From NCBI GenBank assembly GCA_023245725.1, contig JAHFJU010000092.1, positions 1 to 5,189 on the forward strand: a DNA stretch of 5,189 nt, in the 5' to 3' direction. Made by a program: the position numbers and the translations under genes. This DNA is from Candidatus Peregrinibacteria bacterium. GTDB lineage: Bacteria; Patescibacteriota; Gracilibacteria; UBA1369; UM-FILTER-53-11. Of this stretch, positions 5,170 through 5,189 are shown piece by piece (the stretch's first letter is position 1; every line of letters begins with the position of its first letter). The notes beneath the pieces were generated by a model. That model was not told the origin of the DNA, made no database searches, and saw only the letters and a list, made by a program, of their open reading frames with translations.

Positions 5170-5189
5170 AAAACAGCATAGAAAACATA

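Noticed and set aside
1..5189. CRISPR array, tRNA or rRNA genes, insertion sequence ends
   Set aside because: No regularly spaced repeats, no tRNA-like cloverleaf motifs, no transposase and no terminal inverted repeats were seen on reading both strands.

Overview
The window looks like a piece of a small, AT-rich bacterial genome, most likely from the Patescibacteria/CPR (Saccharibacteria-like). This rests on the gene content: a short, single-domain asparaginase, a TrmB-type regulator, and a DUF4143-type ATPase. It also rests on a low GC content (roughly 40% by eye) and on start codons that mostly lack a Shine-Dalgarno sequence. TGA is used as a stop twice (2450-2452, 5167-5169) and Trp is TGG, so codes in which TGA is read as an amino acid (Gracilibacteria, Mycoplasma) are unlikely. 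The lineage call is an inference; no marker gene is present.

Layout: (1) 13-1140 (+) encodes an AAA+ ATPase with a C-terminal DUF4143/PD-(D/E)XK-like domain. (2) 3331-1174 (-) is a compact three-gene operon. In transcription order it holds a diverged PP2C-like phosphatase, a GHKL/HATPase protein of the RsbW/SpoIIAB type joined to it by an ATGA stop/start overlap, and a 176-191 aa asparaginase N-terminal-domain protein. (3) 3332-3504 is a divergent control region. It has a good sigma70-type promoter facing right, a weaker one facing left, and a perfect inverted repeat over the predicted right-hand transcription start. (4) 3505-4272 (+) encodes a TrmB-family regulator. (5) 4318-5169 (+) encodes an unrecognised membrane protein with five predicted membrane segments.

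Reading of the whole: a phosphatase-like protein next to an anti-sigma-type kinase-like protein is the usual layout of a partner-switching signalling module. Here the phosphatase-like protein has lost nearly all PP2C metal ligands, the kinase-like protein lacks the usual Asp of the G1 box, and no STAS antagonist is visible. The downstream asparaginase-like gene carries a 7-bp tandem repeat right behind its start codon, which could switch the gene on and off by slippage. The TrmB regulator sits divergently and could control itself and the operon. The operon is the most unusual part of the window. Its function is not established by the sequence.
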